Below, piece by piece: positions 1-8,460 of a DNA stretch of 33,585 nucleotides. Numbering within the stretch: the first letter of the stretch is position 1; every line of letters begins with the position of its first letter. This stretch comes from Chloroflexota bacterium (lineage in GTDB: Bacteria; Chloroflexota; UBA11872), in contig JAPPKM010000131.1 in NCBI GenBank assembly GCA_028874315.1, positions 1-33,585 on the forward strand, read 5' to 3'. The position numbers and the translations under genes are program-made. Below the pieces are notes generated by a model. The model saw only the letters and a program-made list of their open reading frames with translations, did no database searches and was not told the DNA's origin.

Positions 1-122
1 GCCTCTATATTGAGACTTCCCAACGGAACGTTCGCAGTACAGTCCCTTTAGGCCTCCTGAGCGGGACGCCGAGTGTGCGAGGCCTTCAGAATAAGGGGCG
101 ATGATGCAGGGCTCTTGGCTCG

Positions 123-1571
123 TCAGCCGCCAGCTTGCAGCTCTTGCATCTCCTGAACCGCTCTGCGCAGACCTTCGGCAGGATCGGTGTCGCCCAGTAG
201 AACGTCGCGCACGAGGGTATTGCTCAAGACTTCGTACTCGGACCGCGACAGGTCGGGATAGGTCGCGTTCTCAAGCAGGTGAACGATCACATGCTCGTCT
301 TCGCCATTCAGCTCAGGCATGAGTTGCCGAACGACCGACGCATCGACGCGAAACGGTGGCAGCGTTGATTCGAGTGCTATGACGGCGTGAAGATGCCGTA
401 GCGCGTCGTAGGAGACACTCGGATCCCTGCCCGAGTTCACGACGCCCAGCAGAAATGTTGACGAGGGGTTGCGTCCGGAACCGAAGGCGGGAAATGGATA
501 GACGCGGGTGTTGGCGATGAACTGTCCGGCGTCGGAAAAGGCGATCGATGCGAATCCCATGCCCCACCTGCCGGCCTGGATGTAGCGGCCGTAATCGAGG
601 CTGCCGATCGGGATCAGTTGGTGACGATGGACGAGATCGCGATAGAAGTCCAGGACTTCCCGCGCCTTGTCGCTCTCTAGCGGCGTCAGGCCGCCGGCCG
701 AATCGCGAAAACTGCCGAGCGCGGAGTTAAGGGCAATGCCCAGCGGTGGATTTACGATGTAGTCGCCTTCCGGTGTCGGTTCCGAAAAAAGCACGCCCAA
801 GATGCCCTGGGTACCCGTCCCGCCATCCGGCGGCTCCGGCTCGTGAAACGCCTGCGCGGTATTGAGGTAGGCCTCGCCGGTGAAGGCCTGCAGCGTCGGC
901 TCGGGTAGTTTGATGTCACGGACGTCGGCCAGCTCGCCGTTGACCAGCGTGACTTCCGGCGAAACGGCGAACGGCAGTCCGAACTGCACGCCGTTGTGCC
1001 GCCCTCGTTCCAGGACACCCGGCCAGAATGCGCCGGCATCGAAATCCGGATCGGCGGCCAGATAGTCATCCAACGGCGTGAGTTGATCATGGGCGACAAG
1101 GTCATCGAGATCTGTGCCGAAAAAGACCACGAGCTCCGGCGCCGAGGCTTCCACCGCCGCAAGGGCACGGCTCATGCTCCAATTCAGCGCTGCAATAAAG
1201 TCAAGGGGCACGTCGTCGAACTTGTAGCGGCCCTCGGACTGGCGGCCGGCCTCCCGTAACCCATTGGCGAATAACCCGAAAAGCCTAGGGCCCGCGACAT
1301 CCAGCGACATGACGGCTATGGGTACCTCGCGCCCCTCCCCTGGCTGGGGAAGTGACGCCCCCGGCTCCGGCGCCCGCTTGGTCACGCTCGCCGCGGCGGT
1401 CCGCGCGCGCTGCAGCGCGGCATTCAGGTCGCTGCGGCCCGTGCTGGGAGGCGGGGTGGTCCGGTCTTCCTGTGATTCACCGCAGGCGGCCAGTGCCAGT
1501 AGCGCGGGAGTACCCGCCAGAATCCGAAGTGCCGTTCGCCGCGAGCGCGCGGACATGCCAATGCGGCTCAT
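123..1571 (-). CDS. Extracellular solute-binding lipoprotein (family 1-like)
   Basis: ORF 123..1604 (-). Internal start MSRIGMSARSRRTALRILAGTPALLALAACGES gives an Arg-rich signal peptide and lipobox (LAAC), followed by SBP-like sequence (PELVVFFGTDLDDLVAHDQLTPLDDYL...GVQFGLPFAVSPEVTLVN). The start overlaps the upstream gene's stop (TGATG at 1573-1569). Confidence 0.8.
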   Translation of the reverse strand: MSRIGMSARSRRTALRILAGTPALLALAACGESQEDRTTPPPSTGRSDLNAALQRARTAAASVTKRAPEPGASLPQPGEGREVPIAVMSLDVAGPRLFGLFANGLREAGRQSEGRYKFDDVPLDFIAALNWSMSRALAAVEASAPELVVFFGTDLDDLVAHDQLTPLDDYLAADPDFDAGAFWPGVLERGRHNGVQFGLPFAVSPEVTLVNGELADVRDIKLPEPTLQAFTGEAYLNTAQAFHEPEPPDGGTGTQGILGVLFSEPTPEGDYIVNPPLGIALNSALGSFRDSAGGLTPLESDKAREVLDFYRDLVHRHQLIPIGSLDYGRYIQAGRWGMGFASIAFSDAGQFIANTRVYPFPAFGSGRNPSSTFLLGVVNSGRDPSVSYDALRHLHAVIALESTLPPFRVDASVVRQLMPELNGEDEHVIVHLLENATYPDLSRSEYEVLSNTLVRDVLLGDTDPAEGLRRAVQEMQELQAGG

Positions 1572-2947
1572 CACACGACCTCCAGGTGGCGCCGATGAAT
1601 CCAACCGAGCGCCGCCGCGAGCACCGCGCCGATAGCCAGCGCGAACGCGTCAAGGCCGACAGCCGTCCTCAACGGTGCAAAGTCAATCTCATAGATTCGC
1701 CAGGCCATGAAGCGAACCAAGAGCCAGATCGCAAACGTGACGCCGAACCCGCCGCCCGCATAGCGCATCTGATCACGCCGCGTCAGGCCGTCCTTGGCGG
1801 CCATGGCCGTTTTCCTCTGGATCCGCCGCTGCAGGGCGGCTCGCCGAGCGTCCGGGTCGATGCCCATGGACGCCAGCGTCTGGGCCGCCCAGAGACTTGC
1901 CGCCGAATTGCCGGCCGGTGTTTCCTGGCTGAACGAACTCCGTCCGTAGAAGTTCCCCTCGGCCGCGACCTCCAGGGCGATGTCTCGCTCGACCAGCGGG
2001 CGGGCGAAGGCGGCCGCATCCAGTCGAGACACATGCTGCAGGATCCAGTCGAAGAGCGGAGCGAAAACCGCGCGCCCCGCCGCCAGGAGCAGCAGCGTTC
2101 CGGGGATGATGACGGCAAAGACCAGCACCATGGCCTGCCCGCCGTAAGCCAGCAGGGCGCACAGTGAGGCTACGGCGATGGCTATGACGGTCACGAGTGC
2201 GATCTCAACCCCGTGGGCGCCGTCCGGTTCCAGCTCGCGGAAGGTGCGATGCACCCCGGTACGGCGCCAATGGTTGCGCTCGGCGCGTCCGGCAGCGATG
2301 CCGAAGGCCGTTACGACCGCGGCGAGCACGAGCCCCAGCCCCGGCAACGACGGTGCGTCGTTCTGGGTTCCCTCCGGCGCGTTGGCCCGGACCAGCTCCA
2401 CGGAGATTCCGTCAGTCACGTAGAACGGCTGCTCCATCTGGCCCAGGCCGACCACAATCGCAAGGATGACGGAAATCGCTCCCAGGGCGGCCAGGAGTCC
2501 GAGCGCGAAAACAGCGGTCGCCATCACGCCCGCCACTGAAGCGTCACGCACTGGCGAAACCGCAGCTCGAACTCGCCGGAAGTACCGGCGGACTTCCGAT
2601 CGCGCCTTGCGTGCTGGCACGCCGACGTGTCCCAACGCCTCGACGGCTCGAGCCTCTTCACGAGGATCGTCGACGGGAGCGCAGATTCCGACGGCTGACT
2701 CGACGAAGCGACCGGAGGCCGCGAGTACCCGCCTGAGCGCACCTGGATTCTTGGCTGCACGATTCCCGCGCCGACGGGCGCGTTCATGCAGGGCGTGGCC
2801 CACAATCTGCAGGTCGAGAAAAACTCGTGCTCGCAAGCCCGGAGCCTCGCTACGTTGGAGTTGCCAGAGCGCGATCGCGTCGGCCCGCCAGTCGATGCCG
2901 GATTCGGCCGACGGCGGAAAGAGAACCGCGACCAGCCGCTCAATCAC
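1571..2947 (-). CDS. Polytopic membrane protein of unknown function downstream of PadR regulator
   Basis: 458 aa. Soluble N-terminal segment followed by several hydrophobic segments (VMATAVFALGLLAALGAISVILAIVVGL, LPGLGLVLAAVVTAFGIAAG, VIAIAVASLCALLAYGG, AVIIPGTLLLLAAG and others). Start (GTG) overlaps the PadR stop as GTGA. Confidence 0.7.
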   Translation of the reverse strand: MIERLVAVLFPPSAESGIDWRADAIALWQLQRSEAPGLRARVFLDLQIVGHALHERARRRGNRAAKNPGALRRVLAASGRFVESAVGICAPVDDPREEARAVEALGHVGVPARKARSEVRRYFRRVRAAVSPVRDASVAGVMATAVFALGLLAALGAISVILAIVVGLGQMEQPFYVTDGISVELVRANAPEGTQNDAPSLPGLGLVLAAVVTAFGIAAGRAERNHWRRTGVHRTFRELEPDGAHGVEIALVTVIAIAVASLCALLAYGGQAMVLVFAVIIPGTLLLLAAGRAVFAPLFDWILQHVSRLDAAAFARPLVERDIALEVAAEGNFYGRSSFSQETPAGNSAASLWAAQTLASMGIDPDARRAALQRRIQRKTAMAAKDGLTRRDQMRYAGGGFGVTFAIWLLVRFMAWRIYEIDFAPLRTAVGLDAFALAIGAVLAAALGWIHRRHLEVV

Positions 2948-3303
2948 CGCAGGCTCTCCTCTTTATCCGCTGATGGGTTTAGTGACGACTGAACAGCGCT
3001 GGAAATACGTTCCAGGGAAGCGGCTTCGTCGAGTGCCAGTTGGCGTCCCGCTGCGGTCAGCGTGAACAATCGCAGTTCCGGTCCCTTGGAGGAGGGACGA
3101 AGTCCGGCGTCTTCAATCAGCTCTCGCCGAACGAGCTGGCGCAGGGCTTGATAGAGCGCCGCGCTTGAGGGCTGGCGCCCGAACTGCTTGGAGAACTCCT
3201 GCAACAACGCATAGGCGTGTGAGGTGTGGTCCGGCATCGTGCTCAAAGCCAGCAGCGCCCAATAGGCCAGGCTGCCAAGGCGAAGTTGGTCGGACGTCGA
3301 CAT
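2944..3303 (-). CDS. PadR family transcriptional regulator
   Basis: Internal start MSTSDQLRLGSLAYWALLALSTMPDHTSHAYALLQEFSKQFGRQPSSAALYQALRQLVRRELIEDAGLRPSSKGPELRLFTLTAAGRQLALDE: PadR winged-helix pattern (HAYALLQE..., LYQALRQLVRRELI, LTAAGRQ). Confidence 0.85.
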   Translation of the reverse strand: MSTSDQLRLGSLAYWALLALSTMPDHTSHAYALLQEFSKQFGRQPSSAALYQALRQLVRRELIEDAGLRPSSKGPELRLFTLTAAGRQLALDEAASLERISSAVQSSLNPSADKEESLR

Positions 3304-3322
3304 AGCGGCTAGGTCATATTTC

Positions 3323-3340
3323 ACTATTCCGTAAAACAGT
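3323..3340. promoter_or_regulatory. Candidate PadR operator (imperfect inverted repeat)
   Basis: ACTATT-ccgtaa-AACAGT, 5/6 matching arms, in an AT-rich stretch 20 bp upstream of the padR start codon. Confidence 0.35.
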
Positions 3341-3428
3341 ATAGCAGCGGGAACGCGCCCACGTGTACATGCGTAGTTCACGGCGAAGCCCCACGAATAC
3401 GCCTCCTTCGCCTAGCAGGCGCGAGTGG

Positions 3429-4277
3429 CTACCCCCGCGACGGCTCGCCCATCTCCTTGCGCGCCTTTCGCGCGAGTTCCGGCAAGTGGCCATCGTTGGC
3501 CAGGCGCTGTTCCAGGTGACGCATGCGCGTCGGACCGGCCGTTCGGATCATGGCGTCGCCGTAGGCGCGCTCGATCCAGAAGCGGGCCGCGTGCCCGATG
3601 TCCTGGCGCAGTTCGTCCAGATCCTCCTCGGCAAAGCGCTCGGACACGTTGATGGTGAACATGCGACGGCGGGTTCCGCCGCCGAAGGACGCGTGCTTCA
3701 GGTCCTGGTTGAACATCAGCAGGTCGCCCGGACGAGTCTCCAGCGCCACGGCCGGCATCTCCGCGCCCGTAACGCCTAGGCGTTCCTCCATCGTCCAGGC
3801 CCGCTGACTTGACATAATGCCTTGCAGGCCTTCGGCGTAGTCGTCGCCCCTGTGGTGGCTGCCGGGAATCACTCGCAGGCATCCCGAATCGCGCTCCACC
3901 GGATCCAGGTAGAACGCAAACTTGACGTTGCGGTACGTGCTGCGCGCATAGCCGTCGGAGTGCCAGCGGGTGTCGCCGACGTAGAAATTTCCGTCGCTTC
4001 CCGCGTAGTTGTAGTCCTCACCCACCACCTCGCTGGCCACGTCGTCGATCCGCGGATCGTCCAGCAGGGCGCTCAGGTACTCGCTCTGGTCAATGAACGG
4101 CACCAGCGCCGAACGCTGCTGATGGTCGTGGGCCTTCCCGTGGTGCCCGCCGCCGCGGCTGGCCCAGAGGCGCTCGAATTCCGCAGTGATCGCCTCGGCT
4201 TCCGCGGCGAAGCGCCCCGGAAAGCCCAGGTAGCCAAACGTCTCGAAGAAGGCGAGTTGCTGTGTCGTGAGCTTCAT
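3429..4277 (-). CDS. Phytanoyl-CoA dioxygenase (PhyH) family protein
   Basis: 282 aa. Fe(II)/2OG dioxygenase-like motifs: DTRWHSDGYARSTYRNVKFAFYLDPVERDSGCLRVIPGSHH...PGDLLMFNQDLKHASFGGGTRRRMFTINV. Confidence 0.88.
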   Translation of the reverse strand: MKLTTQQLAFFETFGYLGFPGRFAAEAEAITAEFERLWASRGGGHHGKAHDHQQRSALVPFIDQSEYLSALLDDPRIDDVASEVVGEDYNYAGSDGNFYVGDTRWHSDGYARSTYRNVKFAFYLDPVERDSGCLRVIPGSHHRGDDYAEGLQGIMSSQRAWTMEERLGVTGAEMPAVALETRPGDLLMFNQDLKHASFGGGTRRRMFTINVSERFAEEDLDELRQDIGHAARFWIERAYGDAMIRTAGPTRMRHLEQRLANDGHLPELARKARKEMGEPSRG

Positions 4278-4455
4278 GCCTTGGCTCCCGCAGTAAAGAC
4301 GGCGGCGCCAGGCAAGTCTAGGCGGTGCCGCCGGATGATTTCTCTTCTCGGTGAGTTGAGTTGCCCGCGTGCTGCTCTCTCTGGTTTCAGAGGGAATCGG
4401 TTTCCGGCATGCTGGGCGTCACGGTCCTGCTGAGCCAGTCTGTGAACTCCCGTCC

Positions 4456-5349
4456 ATGAACACCTCCAGGCGACCGCCGCCCATTGAGGTCCGCAGTCTC
4501 AACAAGCGCTACAAGGACGGTCCGCACGCCAACCGGGACATCTCGCTAACCGTCAACTGGGGCGAGGCGCTGGGGGTACTGGGGCCCAACGGCGCGGGAA
4601 AGACCACGCTGGTGCGTCAGATTACGACGGAACTGCTCCCAACCTCCGGCGAGGTGCGCGTGGTCGGCATCGACGCCGTGTCCAATCCTGACGCCGCCAA
4701 GTCACGCATTGGGGTAGTGCCCCAGGAGGCCCGGCTCTTCTACGGGCTGTCGGTGTACCGGCACCTGCGCATCTTCGGCGTCCTGCGCGGGCTATCGCGG
4801 CGGGATGCGCGGACGCGGGCCGACGAACTGATCGAGGAACTCGACCTGACGGCTCACCGAGACTTCAATAGCGAACGGCTGTCGGGCGGCTTGCGCCGCC
4901 GTCTCCTAGTCGGCATCGCCATGCTGGCGGAGCCGGACGTGCTGATCCTCGACGAACCTACGGTCGGCCTGGACGTGGAGTCCCGCCAACGGCTTTGGGA
5001 GGTCCTGCAGAGCTACCGCCGGCGCGACGGCGCCGTGCTCCTGACCACCCACTACATGGAAGAGGCTGAGACACTCTGCGACCGCATTGGCATCATCCAG
5101 GACGGCCGCCTGATCTCGCTCGACACCATTTCGAACCTGCGGGCCTCCATCGGCCACGAATACAAGCTGGCCTACGAGACTTCCGAGGGTCCCCAGACCC
5201 TCTTCGGCGACGACCACCTGGCCTTGGCCGACCAGCTTCGTGCGCAAGGCATCGACGAATACTCCGTAATGCGCACGAGCCTGGAGGACGTGTACCTGGC
5301 CCTGACGCAGCACGCACGCAATGAAGGCCAGGCCGATGGCGCGGACTGA
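4456..5349 (+). CDS. ABC transporter ATP-binding protein
   Basis: Walker A GPNGAGKTT, signature RLSGGLRRRL, Walker B VLILDEPTVGLD, H-loop LLTTHYMEEAE. Internal ATG at 4456 (MNTSRRPPPIEVRSLNKRY) is the likely start. Confidence 0.93.
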   Translation: MNTSRRPPPIEVRSLNKRYKDGPHANRDISLTVNWGEALGVLGPNGAGKTTLVRQITTELLPTSGEVRVVGIDAVSNPDAAKSRIGVVPQEARLFYGLSVYRHLRIFGVLRGLSRRDARTRADELIEELDLTAHRDFNSERLSGGLRRRLLVGIAMLAEPDVLILDEPTVGLDVESRQRLWEVLQSYRRRDGAVLLTTHYMEEAETLCDRIGIIQDGRLISLDTISNLRASIGHEYKLAYETSEGPQTLFGDDHLALADQLRAQGIDEYSVMRTSLEDVYLALTQHARNEGQADGAD

Positions 5350-6100
5350 CCGCCTCAGCACACCCGGACCCCGCAAGTTCCTGAGCGATTCGCTGGCCGT
5401 CCTCGAGATCCATGCGCTCCCGATGATCCGTCAGTGGTATCTGATCGTCCTGGGAACCCTGGTGTTTCCGATCCCGATGTTCTACGTCTTCCGTTCCATC
5501 GCGCCCGCCGACGCGGCCGTCTGGCAGCGCCTGCTGGCCGGAACGCTGATCTTCGGCGTTTCCTTCAGCACCGCCATGCTCGTCGGGCAGCAGATCGTGG
5601 CGCAGCGGTTCATGGGCCATCTGAAGCTCGTCATCACCATGCCCGTCTCCAAGGCCGCCTTTGTGGTCGGAACGCTGTTGTACACCGCAGTGTCGGGCAC
5701 TCTTTCCGCACTGTTTCTGCTGGGCTTCGCCCTTATCGCCGGCGTGGAGATTTCCCCCACCTGGGCGCTGGCCCCCGCGCTGCTTCTGACCGTCCTGGCG
5801 CTGGCCGGCATCGTGCTGTTCGTGATGAGCTTCGCGCCCTCGCTGCCGGTGGGAAACATCATCGCCAGCCTCATCGCCATCGTCCTTGTCATCATCTCTC
5901 CGGTGTATTTCACCCTGGAGTCGGCGCCGCTCCTCTTGCAGTGGTTCGGCTACGTTTCGCCCCTCCGCTACGCGGCCGACGCCATCGCCGCCTCGCTGGG
6001 GGGACGTCTGGACGTCTGGCTGGAGCTTGCCGTGCTGGCGGCCTACGCGGTCGTCACCATGGGTCTTGGCCTGTGGCGCCTGCCCTGGCGGGAGACCTAG
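5321..6100 (+). CDS. ABC-2 type transporter permease
   Basis: 259 aa. Overlaps the end of the ATPase gene; alternative start at 5336. About six hydrophobic segments, ABC-2-type pattern (FSTAMLVGQQIVAQRFMGHLKLVITMPVSKAAFVVGTLL...SPLRYAADAIAASL). Confidence 0.88.
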   Translation: MKARPMARTDRLSTPGPRKFLSDSLAVLEIHALPMIRQWYLIVLGTLVFPIPMFYVFRSIAPADAAVWQRLLAGTLIFGVSFSTAMLVGQQIVAQRFMGHLKLVITMPVSKAAFVVGTLLYTAVSGTLSALFLLGFALIAGVEISPTWALAPALLLTVLALAGIVLFVMSFAPSLPVGNIIASLIAIVLVIISPVYFTLESAPLLLQWFGYVSPLRYAADAIAASLGGRLDVWLELAVLAAYAVVTMGLGLWRLPWRET

Positions 6101-6196
6101 GGCGCGTTCGGTCCACTCGTGGCGAGCACGCAGACCTGAGAACGGCGTAGTCTTCGTTCAGCCGCTCCACCTGGATTCTTCGTACGGGGACCATCT

Positions 6197-6625
6197 ATGG
6201 CCTGGCGTGACTCAGCAGCGCTATCGATCAACGAGCTTGAGGAAGGCGGCGACATCGCGCTGGATTTCGGGCGATTCTCCTCCGCCGGCGGAGACGGAGT
6301 AGTACCCGTGGTCGCCCAGGACGTTGAATCCCGCGACGTCCTGGTGCTCGCGCACGCCAACCGAGGGGCGCTTGACTACACGTTGCAAAACGGCGTCGCA
6401 GCCTTCTGGAGCCTCTCCCGAGATCGCCTGTGGATCAAGGGCGAGACCTCCGGCAACTTCCTGGACCTCGTCGAGGTCCGCGTGAACTGCGAGCAGAATT
6501 CGCTCCTGTACTTGGTCAATTTGCGCAAGGAGGGGGTGTGCCACACGGTCCAGGACGGCGTGGCTCGCCACAGCTGCTACTACCGCCGGATCTCCGGCGA
6601 CCGGCTGGAGCCCGTAGAGAACTAG
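6197..6625 (+). CDS. hisI: Phosphoribosyl-AMP cyclohydrolase
   Basis: 142 aa matching the HisI pattern: VVPVVAQDVESRDVLVLAHANRGALDYTLQNGVAAFWSLSRDRLWIKGETSGNFLDLVEVRVNCEQNSLLYLV...GVCHT...HSCYYRRI (three metal-binding Cys retained). Confidence 0.9.
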   Translation: MAWRDSAALSINELEEGGDIALDFGRFSSAGGDGVVPVVAQDVESRDVLVLAHANRGALDYTLQNGVAAFWSLSRDRLWIKGETSGNFLDLVEVRVNCEQNSLLYLVNLRKEGVCHTVQDGVARHSCYYRRISGDRLEPVEN

Positions 6626-6695
6626 CGAGTGCGTGAGCGCGGGCGGGTCAAATCGAGATCTACGCCAGGAATGCCCGCGTCTGAAACTGCGACTG

Positions 6696-7634
6696 TCACC
6701 GGAGAGATCCCAACCGAATCTCCTCCAGCTCGTCCGCCGTCAATACACCCGTGCGGTACAGATTGAGGTATTCGTCCGAGACGCTCTGCCCAAAGATCAT
6801 CAGGTCGTCGGTGTTGATGGTTACGTCCACCCCGTGGTCGTACAGCCTGCGAATCGGGTGCGACTCCAGGTCGGCCACCGCACCCAGCATCACGTTGCTC
6901 GTCGGGCATACGTTCAGCCGGACTCGATGGTCCGCCAGCCAGTGCATTACCGCCGTGGACTCCGCGGCGCCGATCCCGTGCTGCACCTCGTCAAGCACAA
7001 GAATCTCCACAGTCCGCTTCACCTCGTCGGCGCCCCCGAACTCGCCGACGTGCGCCTTCAGCTTCATGCCAGCCGATCGAGCTTTCTCGTAGATCCATCG
7101 CACCGCCTCAGGATCGCAGCCGTCCTCGTAGGCGTACATGTCAATCGACCGAAAGACGCCGGTCTCAATCGCTTCCGAAAGCGAAGTCATCAACTCAGTC
7201 TTTGCTACGTACGAGCGTGAGAACCCTATTTCCGGCCGAAAGTCGACCTGGCCAGGGAACTGCGATTCCAGCGCCGCGGCAAATGCCGTCAGGCCGCGCA
7301 GCCCATCCGGATGGTGCCGGACGGCCCAGATGTCGAAGCTCGATTCAAGCAGCACAACGCCGTCGCTCTGCGCGTGTCTCACGGCGGCCCCCGCCGTGAA
7401 TTCGAAGGCCGGCCAGTTGTTCATGTACGGGTTGATTGCCTCGCGCGCCCAGGCCCGCATGCCGTCCAATCCATCCATCCTGGCCGGCGGACGGGCAATC
7501 GCGCGGCCCAGCCATCGTTCGACATCGGCAATCGGGGCGGCGAAGTAGAGGTGCGAGTGGAGGTCAGCCTTCGCCGCGCCTCGGATGGCAGCGGTGTCCC
7601 CGGCGGCCAGCGCCTCAGCGAATGCAGATGACAT
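6696..7634 (-). CDS. Adenosine deaminase-like amidohydrolase
   Basis: 312 aa. KADLHSHLY (HxH), KLKAHVGEFGG, VQHGIGAAES, LNVCPTSNVMLGAV, DVTINTDDLMIFGQSVSDEY: ADA-superfamily motif order. Confidence 0.88.
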   Translation of the reverse strand: MSSAFAEALAAGDTAAIRGAAKADLHSHLYFAAPIADVERWLGRAIARPPARMDGLDGMRAWAREAINPYMNNWPAFEFTAGAAVRHAQSDGVVLLESSFDIWAVRHHPDGLRGLTAFAAALESQFPGQVDFRPEIGFSRSYVAKTELMTSLSEAIETGVFRSIDMYAYEDGCDPEAVRWIYEKARSAGMKLKAHVGEFGGADEVKRTVEILVLDEVQHGIGAAESTAVMHWLADHRVRLNVCPTSNVMLGAVADLESHPIRRLYDHGVDVTINTDDLMIFGQSVSDEYLNLYRTGVLTADELEEIRLGSLR

Positions 7635-7835
7635 TCGTCCTAGCGCCTGAGCGACGGCTCAGTGGCGAAGGCAGGACGCTCGGCATTTCGCACGATCATC
7701 TCCATCCTCTGGATAGCAGGCAGACACGTGTTAGCGCCAACGGAGTCAGGGTATCGACTCAAGACCGGGAACTGCACCTGCGCCAGGCGATAGACTGTGC
7801 CAGGGACGACCATGGGCGGTAGAGGGAAAGACCGG

Positions 7836-8108
7836 ATGACGGTGGACCTGACCGCCATTGAGATCGAGCGTCGGCTGACCGCCATCGAGACCACGCTGGA
7901 GACCACGCTCCCGACCTTCGCAACGAAAGCCGATGTCCATTCGTTGAAGGCCGACATGCACGCGCTGAGGACCGAAATCCAGGCCTCGCGAGCCGAATGG
8001 AAGTCCGACCTCCACAGCCTGACCCGCTGGATGGTGATTGCCGTGCTTGGGTCAATTACTGCCGCGGCCACCATCACAGGATTGATTGTTCGGTTCATAG
8101 GCACCTGA
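7836..8108 (+). CDS. Small coiled-coil protein with C-terminal transmembrane helix (paralog 1)
   Basis: MTVDLTAIEIERRLTAIETTLETTLPTFATKADVHSLKADMHALRTEIQASRAEWKSDLHSLTRWMVIAVLGSITAAATITGLIVRFIGT. Near-duplicate of 8199..8417. ORF track start at 7797 is upstream of the shared start. Confidence 0.7.
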   Translation: MTVDLTAIEIERRLTAIETTLETTLPTFATKADVHSLKADMHALRTEIQASRAEWKSDLHSLTRWMVIAVLGSITAAATITGLIVRFIGT

Positions 8109-8198
8109 GGCGGTGCGGCAGGGGCGGTGTGAGGCGTCGTCGCCACGCCAGACGCTAGGTTGAGCTTGGATCAATCATGGGCGGGAAAGGAAAACCGG

Positions 8199-8417
8199 AT
8201 GACGGTGGACTTGACCGCCATCGAGATTGAGCGTCGGCTGACTGCCATTGAGACCACGCTGCAGACGCTGGCAACAAAGGCCGACCTTCAGGCCATGCGT
8301 GCCGAGTGGAAGTCTGATCTCCACAATCTGACCCGCTGCATGGTCATTGCCGTGCTGGGATCGGTAACGGCCGCGGCCACCATTACCGGGTTATTCGTCC
8401 GGTTCGTCGGCGCCTGA
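8199..8417 (+). CDS. Small coiled-coil protein with C-terminal transmembrane helix (paralog 2)
   Basis: MTVDLTAIEIERRLTAIETTLQTLATKADLQAMRAEWKSDLHNLTRCMVIAVLGSVTAAATITGLFVRFVGA. Tandem paralog of 7836..8108, including a conserved upstream stretch. Confidence 0.7.
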   Translation: MTVDLTAIEIERRLTAIETTLQTLATKADLQAMRAEWKSDLHNLTRCMVIAVLGSVTAAATITGLFVRFVGA

Positions 8418-8460
8418 AAGGGCCCAACTCGGCTTGCGGTCCGTCGGTGCGCACTGACGA

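Noticed and set aside
6221-6571. 116-aa minus-strand ORF
   Set aside because: Antisense to hisI, which matches a known family over its full length.
6696-6740. Premature truncation (or stop readthrough) of the adenosine-deaminase-like gene at ...EEIRLGSLR*
   Set aside because: All catalytic motifs are present and some ADA-like proteins end close to this point. Readthrough would add only 11 residues (QSQFQTRAFLA), which is not enough evidence.
7640-8146. 168-aa minus-strand ORF
   Set aside because: Antisense to coiled-coil paralog 1; no independent support.
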